A DNA stretch of 64,000 bases from Mycolicibacterium neoaurum (GTDB taxonomy: Bacteria > Actinomycetota > Actinomycetes > Mycobacteriales > Mycobacteriaceae), in the NCBI RefSeq assembly GCF_036946495.1, contig NZ_JAQIIX010000002.1:310001-374000 (forward strand). Direction: 5' to 3'. This document shows, piece after piece, positions 19,544-28,330 of this stretch (its first letter is position 1; every line of letters starts with the position of its first letter). The position numbers and the translations under genes are program-made. The notes below the pieces were generated by a model, which was not told the origin of the DNA, searched no databases, and was given only the letters and a program-made list of their open reading frames with translations.

Positions 19544-20725
19544 TCAGGGCCGCCGCAGCACCAGTGCGTCGCCTTGTCCACCGGCTCCGCAGAGCGCGGC
19601 CACGGCGTAGCCGGAGCCCTTGCGGGCGAGCTGGAGCGCCGCGTGCAGCGTGATCCGCGCACCCGACGCGCCGATCGGGTGACCGATCGCGATGGCCCCG
19701 CCGTTGACATTCACCTTGGCCGGGTCGACGCCCAGTTCCTTCGTGGACGCCAGGGAGACCGCAGCGAATGCCTCGTTGATCTCGACGACATCGAGCTGAT
19801 CGACGGTGATGCCCTCACGCGCGATGGCCTTCTTGATGGCGTTGGCGGGCTGGCTCTGCAACGTCGAGTCCGGCCCGGCAACCACGCCGTGCGCACCGAT
19901 CTCCACCAACCACTCCAGCCCCAGCTCCTCGGCCTTGGACTTGCTCATCACGACCACCGCGGCCGCACCATCGGAGATCTGGGAGGCGGAGCCCGCGGTG
20001 ATGGTGCCGTCCTTGCGGAAGGCCGGCTTCAACCCGCCGAGGGACTCGGCGGTGGTGTTGGCGCGGATACCCTCGTCCTCGGCGAACTCGATCGGGTCGC
20101 CCTTGCGCTGCGGAATCTGCACCGGCACAACCTCATCGGCGAAGACGCCGTCCTTCCACGCCGCGGCAGCCTTCTGATGCGACTGCGCCGCGAGCTCATC
20201 CTGCTCGGCGCGGGTGAACTGGTCGACGTCATTGCGCTGCTCGGTCAACGCACCCATCGGCTGGTCGGTGAACACATCGTGCAGACCGTCATAGGCCATG
20301 TGGTCGACCAGGGTCGTATCGCCGTACTTGAAGCCTTCGCGGCTCTTGGGCAGCAGATGCGGCGCCTGGCTCATCGACTCCTGGCCGCCCGCGACGACGA
20401 CCTCGAACTCACCCGCGCGGATCAACTGATCGGCCAGCGCGATGGCGTCGATGCCCGACAGGCACATCTTGTTGATGGTCAGAGCAGGCACGTCCCAGCC
20501 GATCCCGGCCGCGACGGCGGACTGACGGGCCGGCATCTGGCCGGCGCCGGCGGTCAGCACCTGCCCCATGATCACGTAATCGACGATCCCGGCATCGATA
20601 CCGGCCTTCTCCAGTGCGCCCTTGATGGCGAAGGCACCGAGGTCGCTACCCGAGAAATCCTTGAGCGACCCCATGAGCTTGCCTACCGGGGTGCGCGCTC
20701 CGGCAACGATCACCGAGGTCGTCAT
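19544..20725 (-). CDS. fadA4: Acetyl-CoA acetyltransferase (thiolase) FadA4
   Basis: A 393-residue thiolase. The acylatable cysteine is in NKMCLSGIDA (about 88), the catalytic His in GHPIGASGAR and the second Cys in ALCGAGGQG. It condenses or cleaves acetoacetyl-CoA in fatty acid and ketone metabolism. The start is ATG 20725 with GGAGG 5 nt upstream; an in-frame codon 24 nt earlier is disfavoured. It is divergent from methylmalonyl-CoA epimerase, and a short dyad TGTGG-N6-CCACA (20758-20773) lies between them. Confidence 0.94.
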   Translation of the reverse strand: MTTSVIVAGARTPVGKLMGSLKDFSGSDLGAFAIKGALEKAGIDAGIVDYVIMGQVLTAGAGQMPARQSAVAAGIGWDVPALTINKMCLSGIDAIALADQLIRAGEFEVVVAGGQESMSQAPHLLPKSREGFKYGDTTLVDHMAYDGLHDVFTDQPMGALTEQRNDVDQFTRAEQDELAAQSHQKAAAAWKDGVFADEVVPVQIPQRKGDPIEFAEDEGIRANTTAESLGGLKPAFRKDGTITAGSASQISDGAAAVVVMSKSKAEELGLEWLVEIGAHGVVAGPDSTLQSQPANAIKKAIAREGITVDQLDVVEINEAFAAVSLASTKELGVDPAKVNVNGGAIAIGHPIGASGARITLHAALQLARKGSGYAVAALCGAGGQGDALVLRRP

Positions 20726-20797
20726 GTCATCCTCCAAAGGGTTCTGCATCAGATGTATGTGGCCTATCCCACAGGCTTAAAAACCGCGGAATCAGGT

Positions 20798-20803
20798 TAC
20801 CTT
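20798..20803 (+). promoter_or_regulatory. -10 element of a probable leaderless epimerase mRNA
   Basis: TACCTT lies 6 nt before ATG 20810 with no Shine-Dalgarno sequence between them, the spacing of a leaderless mycobacterial transcript. Confidence 0.55.
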
Positions 20804-20809
20804 TAGCCT

Positions 20810-21286
20810 ATGACCACTGATCACGCCGATGCCCGTCCGGCGCTTGCGAGCGCTCTGGTGACCGCCGTAGATCACGTCGGGATCGCCGTCCCGGATCTGG
20901 ACGCGGCGGCCAAGTGGTACCACGACCACCTCGGCATGATCGTGTTGCACGAAGAGGTCAACGAGGAGCAGGGCGTGCGCGAGGCCATGCTCTCGGTCCG
21001 CGGCGCCCCCAAGGGCAGCGCCCAGATCCAGTTACTCGCCCCGCTGGACGAGAAGTCCACGATCGCCAAGTTCATCGATCGCAATGGGCCCGGACTGCAG
21101 CAGTTGGCCTACCGCACCAGCGATATCGAGGCGCTCTCCGAGCGCCTGCGCGCAGAAGGCATCCGCCTGCTGTACGACGCACCGCGGCGCGGCACCGCCG
21201 ACTCCCGGATCAACTTCATCCACCCCAAGGACGCCGGTGGCGTCCTCATCGAGTTGGTGGAGCCGAGCGCCACCGCCGATCACTAG
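20810..21286 (+). CDS. mce: Methylmalonyl-CoA epimerase
   Basis: A 158-residue VOC-superfamily epimerase interconverting the 2R and 2S forms of methylmalonyl-CoA between propionyl-CoA carboxylase and the B12-dependent mutase. The start of the VOC fold DHVGIAVPDLDAA carries the first metal His. The C-terminal FIHPKDAGGVLIELVE carries the H and E ligands. Equivalent to Rv1322A. The 3' end overlaps the convergent zinc-ribbon gene by 4 bp. Confidence 0.92.
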   Translation: MTTDHADARPALASALVTAVDHVGIAVPDLDAAAKWYHDHLGMIVLHEEVNEEQGVREAMLSVRGAPKGSAQIQLLAPLDEKSTIAKFIDRNGPGLQQLAYRTSDIEALSERLRAEGIRLLYDAPRRGTADSRINFIHPKDAGGVLIELVEPSATADH

Positions 21287-21567
21287 GACCAGCGTCTGGT
21301 CGGGCCACGGTTGGCCCTGTTGGCCCAGCACGCCGTGTGCCAGTGCCTGCGGTCCTCCGCATCGTGCAGCGGGATCGCCACCACATGTGCGGTGCCGGGC
21401 CTGATCTCGTGGTCACAACCCGGGCAACGATAGGTTTTGTCCGCGCGCGCCGACGGAACGGGGCGCACCTCATGGTCCCTGCCGTCGGGCCCAGCTTCCA
21501 CGCGCCCGGTGCCCAAGGCCGGCGGTCGCCGGTCGGGTTCGCGACGGGACCGATTGCGGCGTCCCAT
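21283..21567 (-). CDS. Small arginine-rich zinc-ribbon-like protein downstream of nucS
   Basis: A 94-residue basic protein: disordered R-rich N-terminus (MGRRNRSRREPDRRPP), then a compact C-terminal module with C-P-G-C and H-W-H-T-A-C (YRCPGCDHEI ... HWHTACW), a probable Zn-binding site. ATG 21567 places it 16 bp after the nucS stop. Homologues are, as far as I recall, conserved next to nucS in mycobacteria, often labelled ATP/GTP-binding without visible basis. Function unknown; co-expression with NucS is inferred. Confidence 0.75.
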   Translation of the reverse strand: MGRRNRSRREPDRRPPALGTGRVEAGPDGRDHEVRPVPSARADKTYRCPGCDHEIRPGTAHVVAIPLHDAEDRRHWHTACWANRANRGPTRRWS

Positions 21568-21583
21568 CAGCAGCGTCGCACCA

Positions 21584-22258
21584 TCAGAACAGCCGGAACT
21601 CGTCGCTGTCGAGCCCCCGCATCTTGTCGTAATCCAGTATGACGCAGCGGATTCCGCGATCCTCGGCAAGCGTGCGCGCCTGCGGCTTGATCTGCTGGGC
21701 GGCGAACACGCCGCTGACCGGGGCGATCAGGGTGTCGCGGTTGAGCAGCTCGAGATATCGGGTCAGCTGCTCGACACCGTCGATCTCGCCCCGTCGTTTG
21801 ATCTCGACGGCCACCGATCGTCCGGTCTCGTCCCGGCACATCAGATCCACCGGACCGATTGCGGTCATGTACTCACGGCGCACCAGGGTGAACCCGGCAC
21901 CCAACAGCTCGACGTGCTCGGCCAACAGCGCCTGCAGGTGCGCCTCGACACCGTCTTTGACCAGACCCGGATCCACGCCGAGTTCATGGCTGGAATCGTG
22001 CTCGATCTCCTCGAGCGTGATGCGCAGCTGCTCGCCGGCCTTGTTCTCGACAACCCACAGCGCGGCGCCGGTGTCATCGGACCGTTCCTCGGTCCAGCAC
22101 GGCGGGCTCATCCAGTTCAGCGGCTTGTAGGCACGATCGTCGGCATGCACGCTGACCGAACCGTCGGCCTTGAACAACAGCAGCCGGCGGGCCGATGGCA
22201 GATGGGCGGTGAGACGGCCGACGTAATCGACGGTGCACTGGGCGATGACGAGGCGCAC
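21584..22258 (-). CDS. nucS: Endonuclease NucS/EndoMS, non-canonical mismatch repair
   Basis: A 224-residue nuclease that cuts both strands at mismatches in actinobacteria lacking MutS/MutL. The catalytic core is GPVDLMCRD followed by VAVEIKRRG (D and E-x-K of the RecB-like site). The C-terminus ends EFRLF, consistent with a sliding-clamp-binding tail. The GTG start 22258 follows a -10-like TATGGT by 6 nt, so the message may be leaderless. The open frame extends far upstream, antisense to the cyclase, and is not coding there. Confidence 0.93.
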   Translation of the reverse strand: MRLVIAQCTVDYVGRLTAHLPSARRLLLFKADGSVSVHADDRAYKPLNWMSPPCWTEERSDDTGAALWVVENKAGEQLRITLEEIEHDSSHELGVDPGLVKDGVEAHLQALLAEHVELLGAGFTLVRREYMTAIGPVDLMCRDETGRSVAVEIKRRGEIDGVEQLTRYLELLNRDTLIAPVSGVFAAQQIKPQARTLAEDRGIRCVILDYDKMRGLDSDEFRLF

Positions 22259-22264
22259 CGAACC

Positions 22265-22270
22265 ACCATA
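22265..22270 (-). promoter_or_regulatory. -10 element of a probable leaderless nucS mRNA
   Basis: On the minus strand TATGGT is followed by 6 nt and then the GTG start of nucS; no Shine-Dalgarno sequence is visible. Confidence 0.45.
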
Positions 22271-22303
22271 GATGCCTGCCGCAGTCACTAGGCTTGCGCC
22301 ACG

Positions 22304-23920
22304 ATGACGGCGAAGAAGAACCGTGCCCAGAAACTCGGCCAGGTGCTGGAAAAGGTCACCGAGCAGAGCGGCCGGGTACCGGACACCCCGGAGTACGGCT
22401 CGTGGATCCTCGGCCGTGTCTCGGAGACCCAGCGCCGCCGACGGGTGCGGATCCAGGCGATCCTGACCACCTTCGCCCTCGGCGCCAACCTCATCGGCGT
22501 CGGCGTGGCCATCCTGGTCGTCACGGTGACCTTCCCGGTGCCCAGCGTGTTCGACGACAAGGTGCTGTGGATCACCTTCGCGGTCGCACCGTCCTATATC
22601 GTGCTGGCCTTCGTCGTCGGGGTCGCCTGGGCGACCAATCGGGTCATCAGGACCGTCCGGTGGGCCATCGAAGAGCGGGTGCCCACCGCCGAGGACCAGA
22701 GCAACACGTTCTTCGCCCCGTGGCGGCTGACCCGCGTGCTGCTCGCGCTGTGGGGCGGCGGCACGGTGCTGCTGACGCTGCTCTACGGGCTCCAGGACTC
22801 CAACTATGTACCCAAGGTGTTGCTCGGCATCAGCTTTCCCGGCATCGTCGTCTCGGCCAGCTGCTATCTGTTCACCGAGTTCGCCCTGCGCCCGGTCGCC
22901 GCCCAGGCCCTGGAGGTCGGTCCCCCGCCGCGCCGGTTCGCCCCCGGCATCATGGGCCGCACCCTGACCGTCTGGGCGCTCGGCTCCGGGGTCCCGGTGC
23001 TCGGCATCCTGCTGGCCGCGATCATCACGCTCTCCATCCAGATCGTCTCGCCGACCCAGTTTGCCGTGGCGGTGATGATCCTGGCGTTGTTCGCGCTGGT
23101 GTTCGGCTTCATCCTGATGTGGATCCTGGCGTGGCTCACCGCGACGCCGGTGCGTGTGGTGCGCTCGGCGCTCAACCGCGTCGAGCGGGGTGATCTGGAG
23201 ACCAATCTCGTGGTGTTCGACGGCACCGAGCTGGGACAGTTGCAGCGCGGATTCAACTCGATGGTCGACGGACTGCGTGAACGCGAACGGGTACGCGATC
23301 TCTTCGGCAGGCATGTGGGGCGCGAGGTCGCACTGCTCGCCGAGAAGGAACGGCCCGAGCTCGGCGGCGAGGAACGTCATGCCGCAGTCATTTTCATCGA
23401 CATCATCGGTTCGACACGGTTGGTTGCCAGCCGTCCCGCCGTCGAGGTCGTCGAGGTGCTCAACAGATTCTTCGCGGTCGTCGTCGACGAGGTGGACAAC
23501 CATCACGGGCTGGTGAACAAGTTCGAGGGTGATGCCGTGCTGGCGGTGTTCGGGGCACCGGTGTCATTGGACAGTGCCGAGGACGAAGCGCTCGCGGCCG
23601 CCCGCGCGATGGCCGACCGGCTGCGCGCCGAGGTCCCCGAGGTGGATGCCGGCATCGGTGTCGCCGCCGGTCAGGTGGTGGCAGGCAACGTCGGCGCCAA
23701 GCAGAGGTTCGAGTACACGGTGATCGGCGGACCGGTCAACGAGGCGGCCCGACTGTGCGAGTACTCCAAGTCGGTGCCCGGGCATCTGGTCGCCTCTTCG
23801 GCCACCGTAGAGGGGGCCTCCGAATCAGAGCGTGCGCATTGGGCATTGGGCGAGCAGATCACCCTGCGCGGCATGGAGGAGCCGACCCGGCTGGCCACCC
23901 CGCATCAGCACTCCGACTAG
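22304..23920 (+). CDS. Membrane class III adenylate/guanylate cyclase with HAMP domain
   Basis: A 538-residue protein of the Rv1318c-Rv1320c type. About six transmembrane segments lie between residues 50 and 280, then a HAMP linker (about 281-333, ending before RERERVRDLFGRHVG) and a cyclase domain (about 360-520). The metal Asp is in AVIFIDIIGS, substrate-side residues in NKFEGDAVLAVFG and transition-state N/R in VNEAARLCEY. M. tuberculosis has three tandem paralogues here; this window has one. It overlaps the glutaminase stop by 4 bp in convergent orientation. Confidence 0.9.
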   Translation: MTAKKNRAQKLGQVLEKVTEQSGRVPDTPEYGSWILGRVSETQRRRRVRIQAILTTFALGANLIGVGVAILVVTVTFPVPSVFDDKVLWITFAVAPSYIVLAFVVGVAWATNRVIRTVRWAIEERVPTAEDQSNTFFAPWRLTRVLLALWGGGTVLLTLLYGLQDSNYVPKVLLGISFPGIVVSASCYLFTEFALRPVAAQALEVGPPPRRFAPGIMGRTLTVWALGSGVPVLGILLAAIITLSIQIVSPTQFAVAVMILALFALVFGFILMWILAWLTATPVRVVRSALNRVERGDLETNLVVFDGTELGQLQRGFNSMVDGLRERERVRDLFGRHVGREVALLAEKERPELGGEERHAAVIFIDIIGSTRLVASRPAVEVVEVLNRFFAVVVDEVDNHHGLVNKFEGDAVLAVFGAPVSLDSAEDEALAAARAMADRLRAEVPEVDAGIGVAAGQVVAGNVGAKQRFEYTVIGGPVNEAARLCEYSKSVPGHLVASSATVEGASESERAHWALGEQITLRGMEEPTRLATPHQHSD

Positions 23921-25209
23921 CGGGGCCGCAGTCCCGCGGTGGCGGCCTCGACGGCATCCTCGACGGTGCGGAACCGGATCGCCTCGTACTCCCCGCGGAG
24001 CGCCGCGTCCTCGGGAGCCACGATGCCATCGGGATCGACGAGGTAGCTCAGCTTTCCCTGCGCCCGGAGCTCGGCACCCATCCCGGCGAAGATCCGTCGG
24101 GCGGCGGAGTCGATATCGTCGATGCGCGAGACATCGAGAATGGCGACCTCGAGGTCGTTGCATGCCCGCTCGATGGTGCGCACCACCTGTTCGGCCCCCG
24201 GGAACAACAGGTCACCGTGGGTCTCGAAAACCCGCACGCCAGGACACGGTTCGTAGCTGGCCCGCATGGTGGCCCGCGAGTCACGCGACACCGTAAGGAA
24301 GTGCAGGCCCAGCTCCTCGGAAAGCCTGCGGCACAACAGCATCGAGCGGACACTGTTGCCCTTGGGGTCCAACAGCGGCGAGTAGGTCCCGATGCCGAGT
24401 TGGCCGGGCAGCACCGCGAGCACGCCGCCGCCCACCCCACTCTTGGCGGGCAGACCCACCTCCGAGACCCAGTCCCCCGCCCCGTCATACATGCCGCAGG
24501 TCACCATCACCGACAGCGTGCGCCGGACCACCGTGGCATCGGTGACCCGCCGCCCGGTCAGCGGGTTGACCCCGCTACGGGCCAGGGTTGCCGCCATCCG
24601 GGCCAGGTCGACCGCGGTGACCTTCAGCGAGCATTGCCGGTAGTAGACATCCAGCACCTGGTCGGGATCATCGTCGAGCACACCGAAACTGGCCAGCATG
24701 TAGGCGATCGCGCGGTTTCGGTTACCGGTCGCCTTCTCCGAGGCGTAGACGTCATGGTCGAGTTCGAGGCGACGCCCGGCAAACGCCGAATAGTAGTCCT
24801 GGATCAGGGCGAAACGCTCGTCGGCGGAGGTGGCCGGGACCAGCGACACCGCAGCGATGGCACCGGCGTTGATCATCGGGTTCTTCGGCCGCTTCGTGTC
24901 CGGGTCCACGCTGATCTGGTTGAACGCTTCCCCCGAAGGCTCCACCCCGATCCTCGCGTCGACCGCCGCCGCGCCCGATCGGTCCAGCGCCAACGCGTAG
25001 GTGAAGGGCTTCGATATCGATTGGATGGTGAATTCCCTTGCCGCATCGCCAGATTGGTACACGTAGCCGTCGGCAGACGAGAGTGCGAGACCGAAACCGG
25101 CGGGATCCACCTGGGCGAGCTCAGGAATGTAGTCGGCCAGTTCACCATCGTCGACGCCCTGGTATTCGAGGCGGACGCGGTCGAGATAGTTCTGCACCAG
25201 GTGGGACAC
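23917..25209 (-). CDS. glsA: Glutaminase A fused to a C-terminal STAS domain
   Basis: A 430-residue protein. Residues about 1-310 are a serine-dependent glutaminase (TIQSISKPFTY: nucleophile S64 and K67; later Tyr/Ser motifs YYRQCSL and KSGVGGGV). Residues about 325-425 form a STAS-like domain (LEVAILDVSRIDDID), known from other actinobacterial glutaminases. It hydrolyses glutamine to glutamate and ammonia. The GTG start follows a -10 TAGAAT by 6 nt. It is absent from the matching M. tuberculosis block, so accessory. Confidence 0.92.
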   Translation of the reverse strand: MSHLVQNYLDRVRLEYQGVDDGELADYIPELAQVDPAGFGLALSSADGYVYQSGDAAREFTIQSISKPFTYALALDRSGAAAVDARIGVEPSGEAFNQISVDPDTKRPKNPMINAGAIAAVSLVPATSADERFALIQDYYSAFAGRRLELDHDVYASEKATGNRNRAIAYMLASFGVLDDDPDQVLDVYYRQCSLKVTAVDLARMAATLARSGVNPLTGRRVTDATVVRRTLSVMVTCGMYDGAGDWVSEVGLPAKSGVGGGVLAVLPGQLGIGTYSPLLDPKGNSVRSMLLCRRLSEELGLHFLTVSRDSRATMRASYEPCPGVRVFETHGDLLFPGAEQVVRTIERACNDLEVAILDVSRIDDIDSAARRIFAGMGAELRAQGKLSYLVDPDGIVAPEDAALRGEYEAIRFRTVEDAVEAATAGLRPR

Positions 25210-25215
25210 ACCTGG

Positions 25216-25221
25216 ATTCTA
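25216..25221 (-). promoter_or_regulatory. -10 element of a probable leaderless glsA mRNA
   Basis: Minus-strand TAGAAT followed by 6 nt and the GTG start; no ribosome binding site. Confidence 0.5.
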
Positions 25222-25231
25222 GGTGGACACT

Positions 25232-27185
25232 CTAGGGCTGCGGGTAGGGCGCGAAACGCAGGTCGTATGCCGCTTTGCGGGCGGCCAACTGGGCGGCGCG
25301 TTCATCCGCGGTGACCCACCTTGTGCCGGATGGCAATTCGGCGGGCAGATCCTCCAACCGCACCGATCGCGCGTCCACCTCGGGCAGGATCGCAGGGTCG
25401 GGGTCCAGGTCCTGGAAGCGGATGGAGATCGTTCCCTGATTCAGCCCACCGGTGGACACCCAGTTCGCCACGCCAGGATCGGTCGGTGACAGCACGAGGG
25501 TGTAGGTCGTCCCGTCCGCGTCGTCGGCCACGGCCTGGGCATTGTTCAGGCTGGTCTGCACATTCCAGTAATCGTCGGTGACGGTCCAGTCATCGGTGAC
25601 CGGGACGACGAAATACCCTGCCCCACCGGGCCGGACGGTGATCACCAGGGCTTGGTCATCGGCGAGTTGGAAGTACCCCCGCGCTCTGCAACTGCGTTGC
25701 GAGGAACTCGGCGTTGCGGGCCGGATCCTTCAGGACATTGGGATCGATGCGCTCACCGGTACCCGGGTCGGTGGTGGCGACCCTCATGTAGGTCTCTTCC
25801 CGCTGCACGCCCAGCAACATGATCACCGCCGTGACGGTCCCGCGCAGCAGGGTGGGTACGTACGGAAGGGGCGGTATCAGCGACACCAGCGTCGTCAGCG
25901 CAGAGTTGCGCACCACCGCGGGGCCGATGCCAGGAATCGCGAATCCTCCGAGTTGGCTGAACAGACTGTTCGGCGGACCACCTACCCGGGTGATCTCCAG
26001 ACTCATCGGAGCCTGACGCGCCCAGTCCGACAGGGTGTTCCGGGTGGCGATGAGGGTGGTGTCGGCGGTCAACTGCAGGTGGTTCGTGCGTCCGCCCGCC
26101 GGCGACGCATCGGCGGTGATGGTGAAGCTGCCGTCGGGTTCGATCACCAACTGGTCCTTGGTCAGTACCGCAGCGGTGTTACCGGTCAGGCCGGTGAGCA
26201 CGCTGAAGCTGGTGTCGGCAGGCAGGTTGTCCAGGTCGGCGAACGTTCCTCGGATGACATAGGACGAGGCCCCGTTGACGCCCATGAAGCGGTAGATCGT
26301 GTCCGGGTTGTCGTACAGGATGCGGGATGCGCCGACGCTCTGGCCGTACCAGGTGTGCGGCGGCGCGACCTGCATGACCACACTCGGCTCGGCGGAGTTC
26401 AGGAGTTGCTGCTGAAACGCCGCGCCCATGGCGTACGCGTCCACCGCTGCGTCCAGGCGGCGGAGATTCTCCGGGTCGGGCCCGCCGACACGGTCGAATT
26501 GGCGCTGCGCCGCTGAGTGGAAGCCGGCCTTGAGGAACAACCGCGCCAACTGCACCGGAAACGATCCGGCGATGCGCTGGGCCAGCTGTTCGGCGGCCAG
26601 TTGCTGCGGTGTGCCCAGCGGGCTGGGTGCCGCGACGGGTGTCGCCTGCGGGGTCGACCGATCGGCCGTCTCCAGCACTGCCGGGGAGACGACCGAGGGC
26701 GCCGACCCGACCTCGCGCCGGGCCGCACCGAGGGCCGTCAGCGCGGCCACGTCTGCCGGCGATGGTCCCGGATCGGGCTCGTCATCGGTATCGGCCACGG
26801 ATAGCTCGCCACGATCGGCCGTGCGCACCGTGAGTGTGCGTGGCAGCCGCGCCGACGGGGTCCGGGCCCCGACCACGGCGTCGCCACCTGTCCGGGTGTC
26901 CGGTATGGAAGAGACATCGTTCTCAGTGCTTTCCAGGCCGGTGTCCCCCGGGTCCGGGTCCTGGTCCTGGTCCGTGCGATCGTCGCCGCCGGACTCGGGC
27001 GCACCATCGGCCACTCCGGCCGCCGTCGATTCACGTTCCGGTCGGGAGTCGGTCTGCGCGCCACCACCTCCCGATTCGGTGCTCTCGGCCGCGGCAGTCC
27101 CCGCCGTACCGGCTATCGCCACCCCGACTCCCAGTGCCACCGCAAGGGCGCCGACCCGCCCGATCAGTACCGCGTTATCGGGCAT
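25232..27185 (-). pseudogene. Exported DUF1214-domain protein, frameshifted near its 3' end
   Basis: One gene split in two frames. The 5' part (25656-27185, 509 residues) has a signal-like N-terminus (ALAVALGVGVAIAGTAGTAAA), a long acidic disordered stretch (about 35-200) and a mixed domain. It stops just after ATQLQSAG. The 3' part (25232-25645 as an isolated GTG frame, 137 residues) is the DUF1214 C-terminus (GYFVVPVTDDW). Removing one G from the 5-G run (C at 25676-25680 on the + strand) joins them as QSAGYFQLADDQALVITV. It may be an assembly error or real inactivation. Function unknown; probably cell envelope. Confidence 0.8.
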
Positions 27186-27278
27186 CGCCGCACCTCCGTG
27201 GCCTCAGACCTCGGTTATAGCAGCGTGGGTTCGGTCGGCGGGTCCAAAACCCTCAGCGCGATCCGGATGAGCCAGAAT

Positions 27279-27482
27279 ATGTCCATGCGCGTGGTCACGG
27301 CGGCTATGTTGGCGACGGCACTCGTCGCGTCGGCATCGGGGTGTGCCCGCGGACTTCCGGAGGTGGGCAAGGTCGAGCCTGCGCCCATGCACGCACCGCC
27401 GACGGTGCTCTTGCCGCCCTCCTCGGCGACGTTCTCCCCGCCGTTGACCCAGCAGCCCGACGATCTGCGATCAGACCGTTGA
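27279..27482 (+). CDS. Small putative lipoprotein
   Basis: A 67-residue product: MSMRVVTAAMLATALVASAS then G-C with a lipobox-like ASGC, followed by a proline-rich tail. It would be a short lipid-anchored surface peptide. Alternative ATGs at 27267 and 27285 are in frame; none has a convincing Shine-Dalgarno sequence. The 3' end overlaps the convergent dedA-like gene by 12 bp. Coding status rests on the signal/lipobox pattern. Confidence 0.5.
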   Translation: MSMRVVTAAMLATALVASASGCARGLPEVGKVEPAPMHAPPTVLLPPSSATFSPPLTQQPDDLRSDR

Positions 27483-28124
27483 TTCGACCGAGAGCTCGCG
27501 ACGGCTGCGCAGCCGCTTCCAGATGAACCAGCCGACCGCCGTGCAGGCGGCTCCGAGCACGATGTATTGCAGGGTCGCGGCATAGGGGTCGATCAGATGC
27601 CAGTTGGCCCCCAGCAGATAGCCCGCCAACACGAAGACCGAGTTCCAGATCAGGCTGCCCACTGCCGTCAGCATCGTGAACACGGCGAAATTCATCCGCT
27701 CGATACCCGCGGGGATAGAGATGAAGCTGCGGAACAACGGCAGCATGCGACCGAAGAACACCGCCTTGTGCCCGTGCTTGTCGAACCAGTCGCGCGTCTT
27801 GTCCACGTCCTGTGCGTCCATCAGCGGCATCCGCGCGACGATGCGGCGGATCCGGTCATGTCCCAGCCAGGCCCCGAGGCCGTAGAGCATCCACGCCCCC
27901 AAGACCGAGCCAAGGGTGGTCCAGAAGATCGCCCCGGCCAGGGACAATTCACCGAGCCGCGCGGCGAATCCCGCCATCGGCAGGATGACCTCGCTGGGAA
28001 TGGGCGGGAACAGGTTCTCGACGAAGATGGCCAGGCCGGCGCCAGGACCGCCGAGCGCCTCCATCATGTCCACCGACCACCCGGCCACGCCGTCGAGTTC
28101 AATGGCCTCTTCTGGGGAGGTCAT
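27471..28124 (-). CDS. DedA/VTT family membrane protein
   Basis: A 217-residue polytopic protein. ENLFPPIPSEVILPMAGFAA is the conserved N-terminal re-entrant motif with its acidic residue; GRMLPLFRSFISIPAGIERM carries the conserved G-R-x3-P-x3-R and P-A-G motifs. Family members are implicated in polyprenyl-phosphate or phospholipid translocation. AGGAG lies about 10 nt before ATG. A poorly conserved upstream spacer (28125-28330) separates it from alkA; I see no gene there. Confidence 0.9.
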   Translation of the reverse strand: MTSPEEAIELDGVAGWSVDMMEALGGPGAGLAIFVENLFPPIPSEVILPMAGFAARLGELSLAGAIFWTTLGSVLGAWMLYGLGAWLGHDRIRRIVARMPLMDAQDVDKTRDWFDKHGHKAVFFGRMLPLFRSFISIPAGIERMNFAVFTMLTAVGSLIWNSVFVLAGYLLGANWHLIDPYAATLQYIVLGAACTAVGWFIWKRLRSRRELSVESTV

Positions 28125-28330
28125 GCGTGTGCTGCTCCTAGATCTGAGGCGATGGTGGCCGATGGACTTTCATACCGATCCCGGGCGGTGGGCGGCGTCG
28201 ACCGCGGCAACTGGACCAGTCCAGTGTGCCCACGATGCGCTGAGGACGGGCTCAGGAAAGTCGGCGGCATCGCCACTGCGATGTCGCTTTCCCGCCAGTG
28301 ATGTCGGTGGCGAGGTGTAAGGCTGACGGG

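Noticed and set aside
20792..20810. Possible IdeR iron box upstream of mce (CAGGTTACCTTTAGCCT)
   Set aside because: Only about 11 of 19 positions match the consensus, and the segment is better explained as the -10 region of a leaderless promoter.
22259..23506. Upstream extension of nucS into the cyclase gene
   Set aside because: The extension is antisense to a real cyclase; NucS family length and the GTG with leaderless spacing fix the start at 22258.
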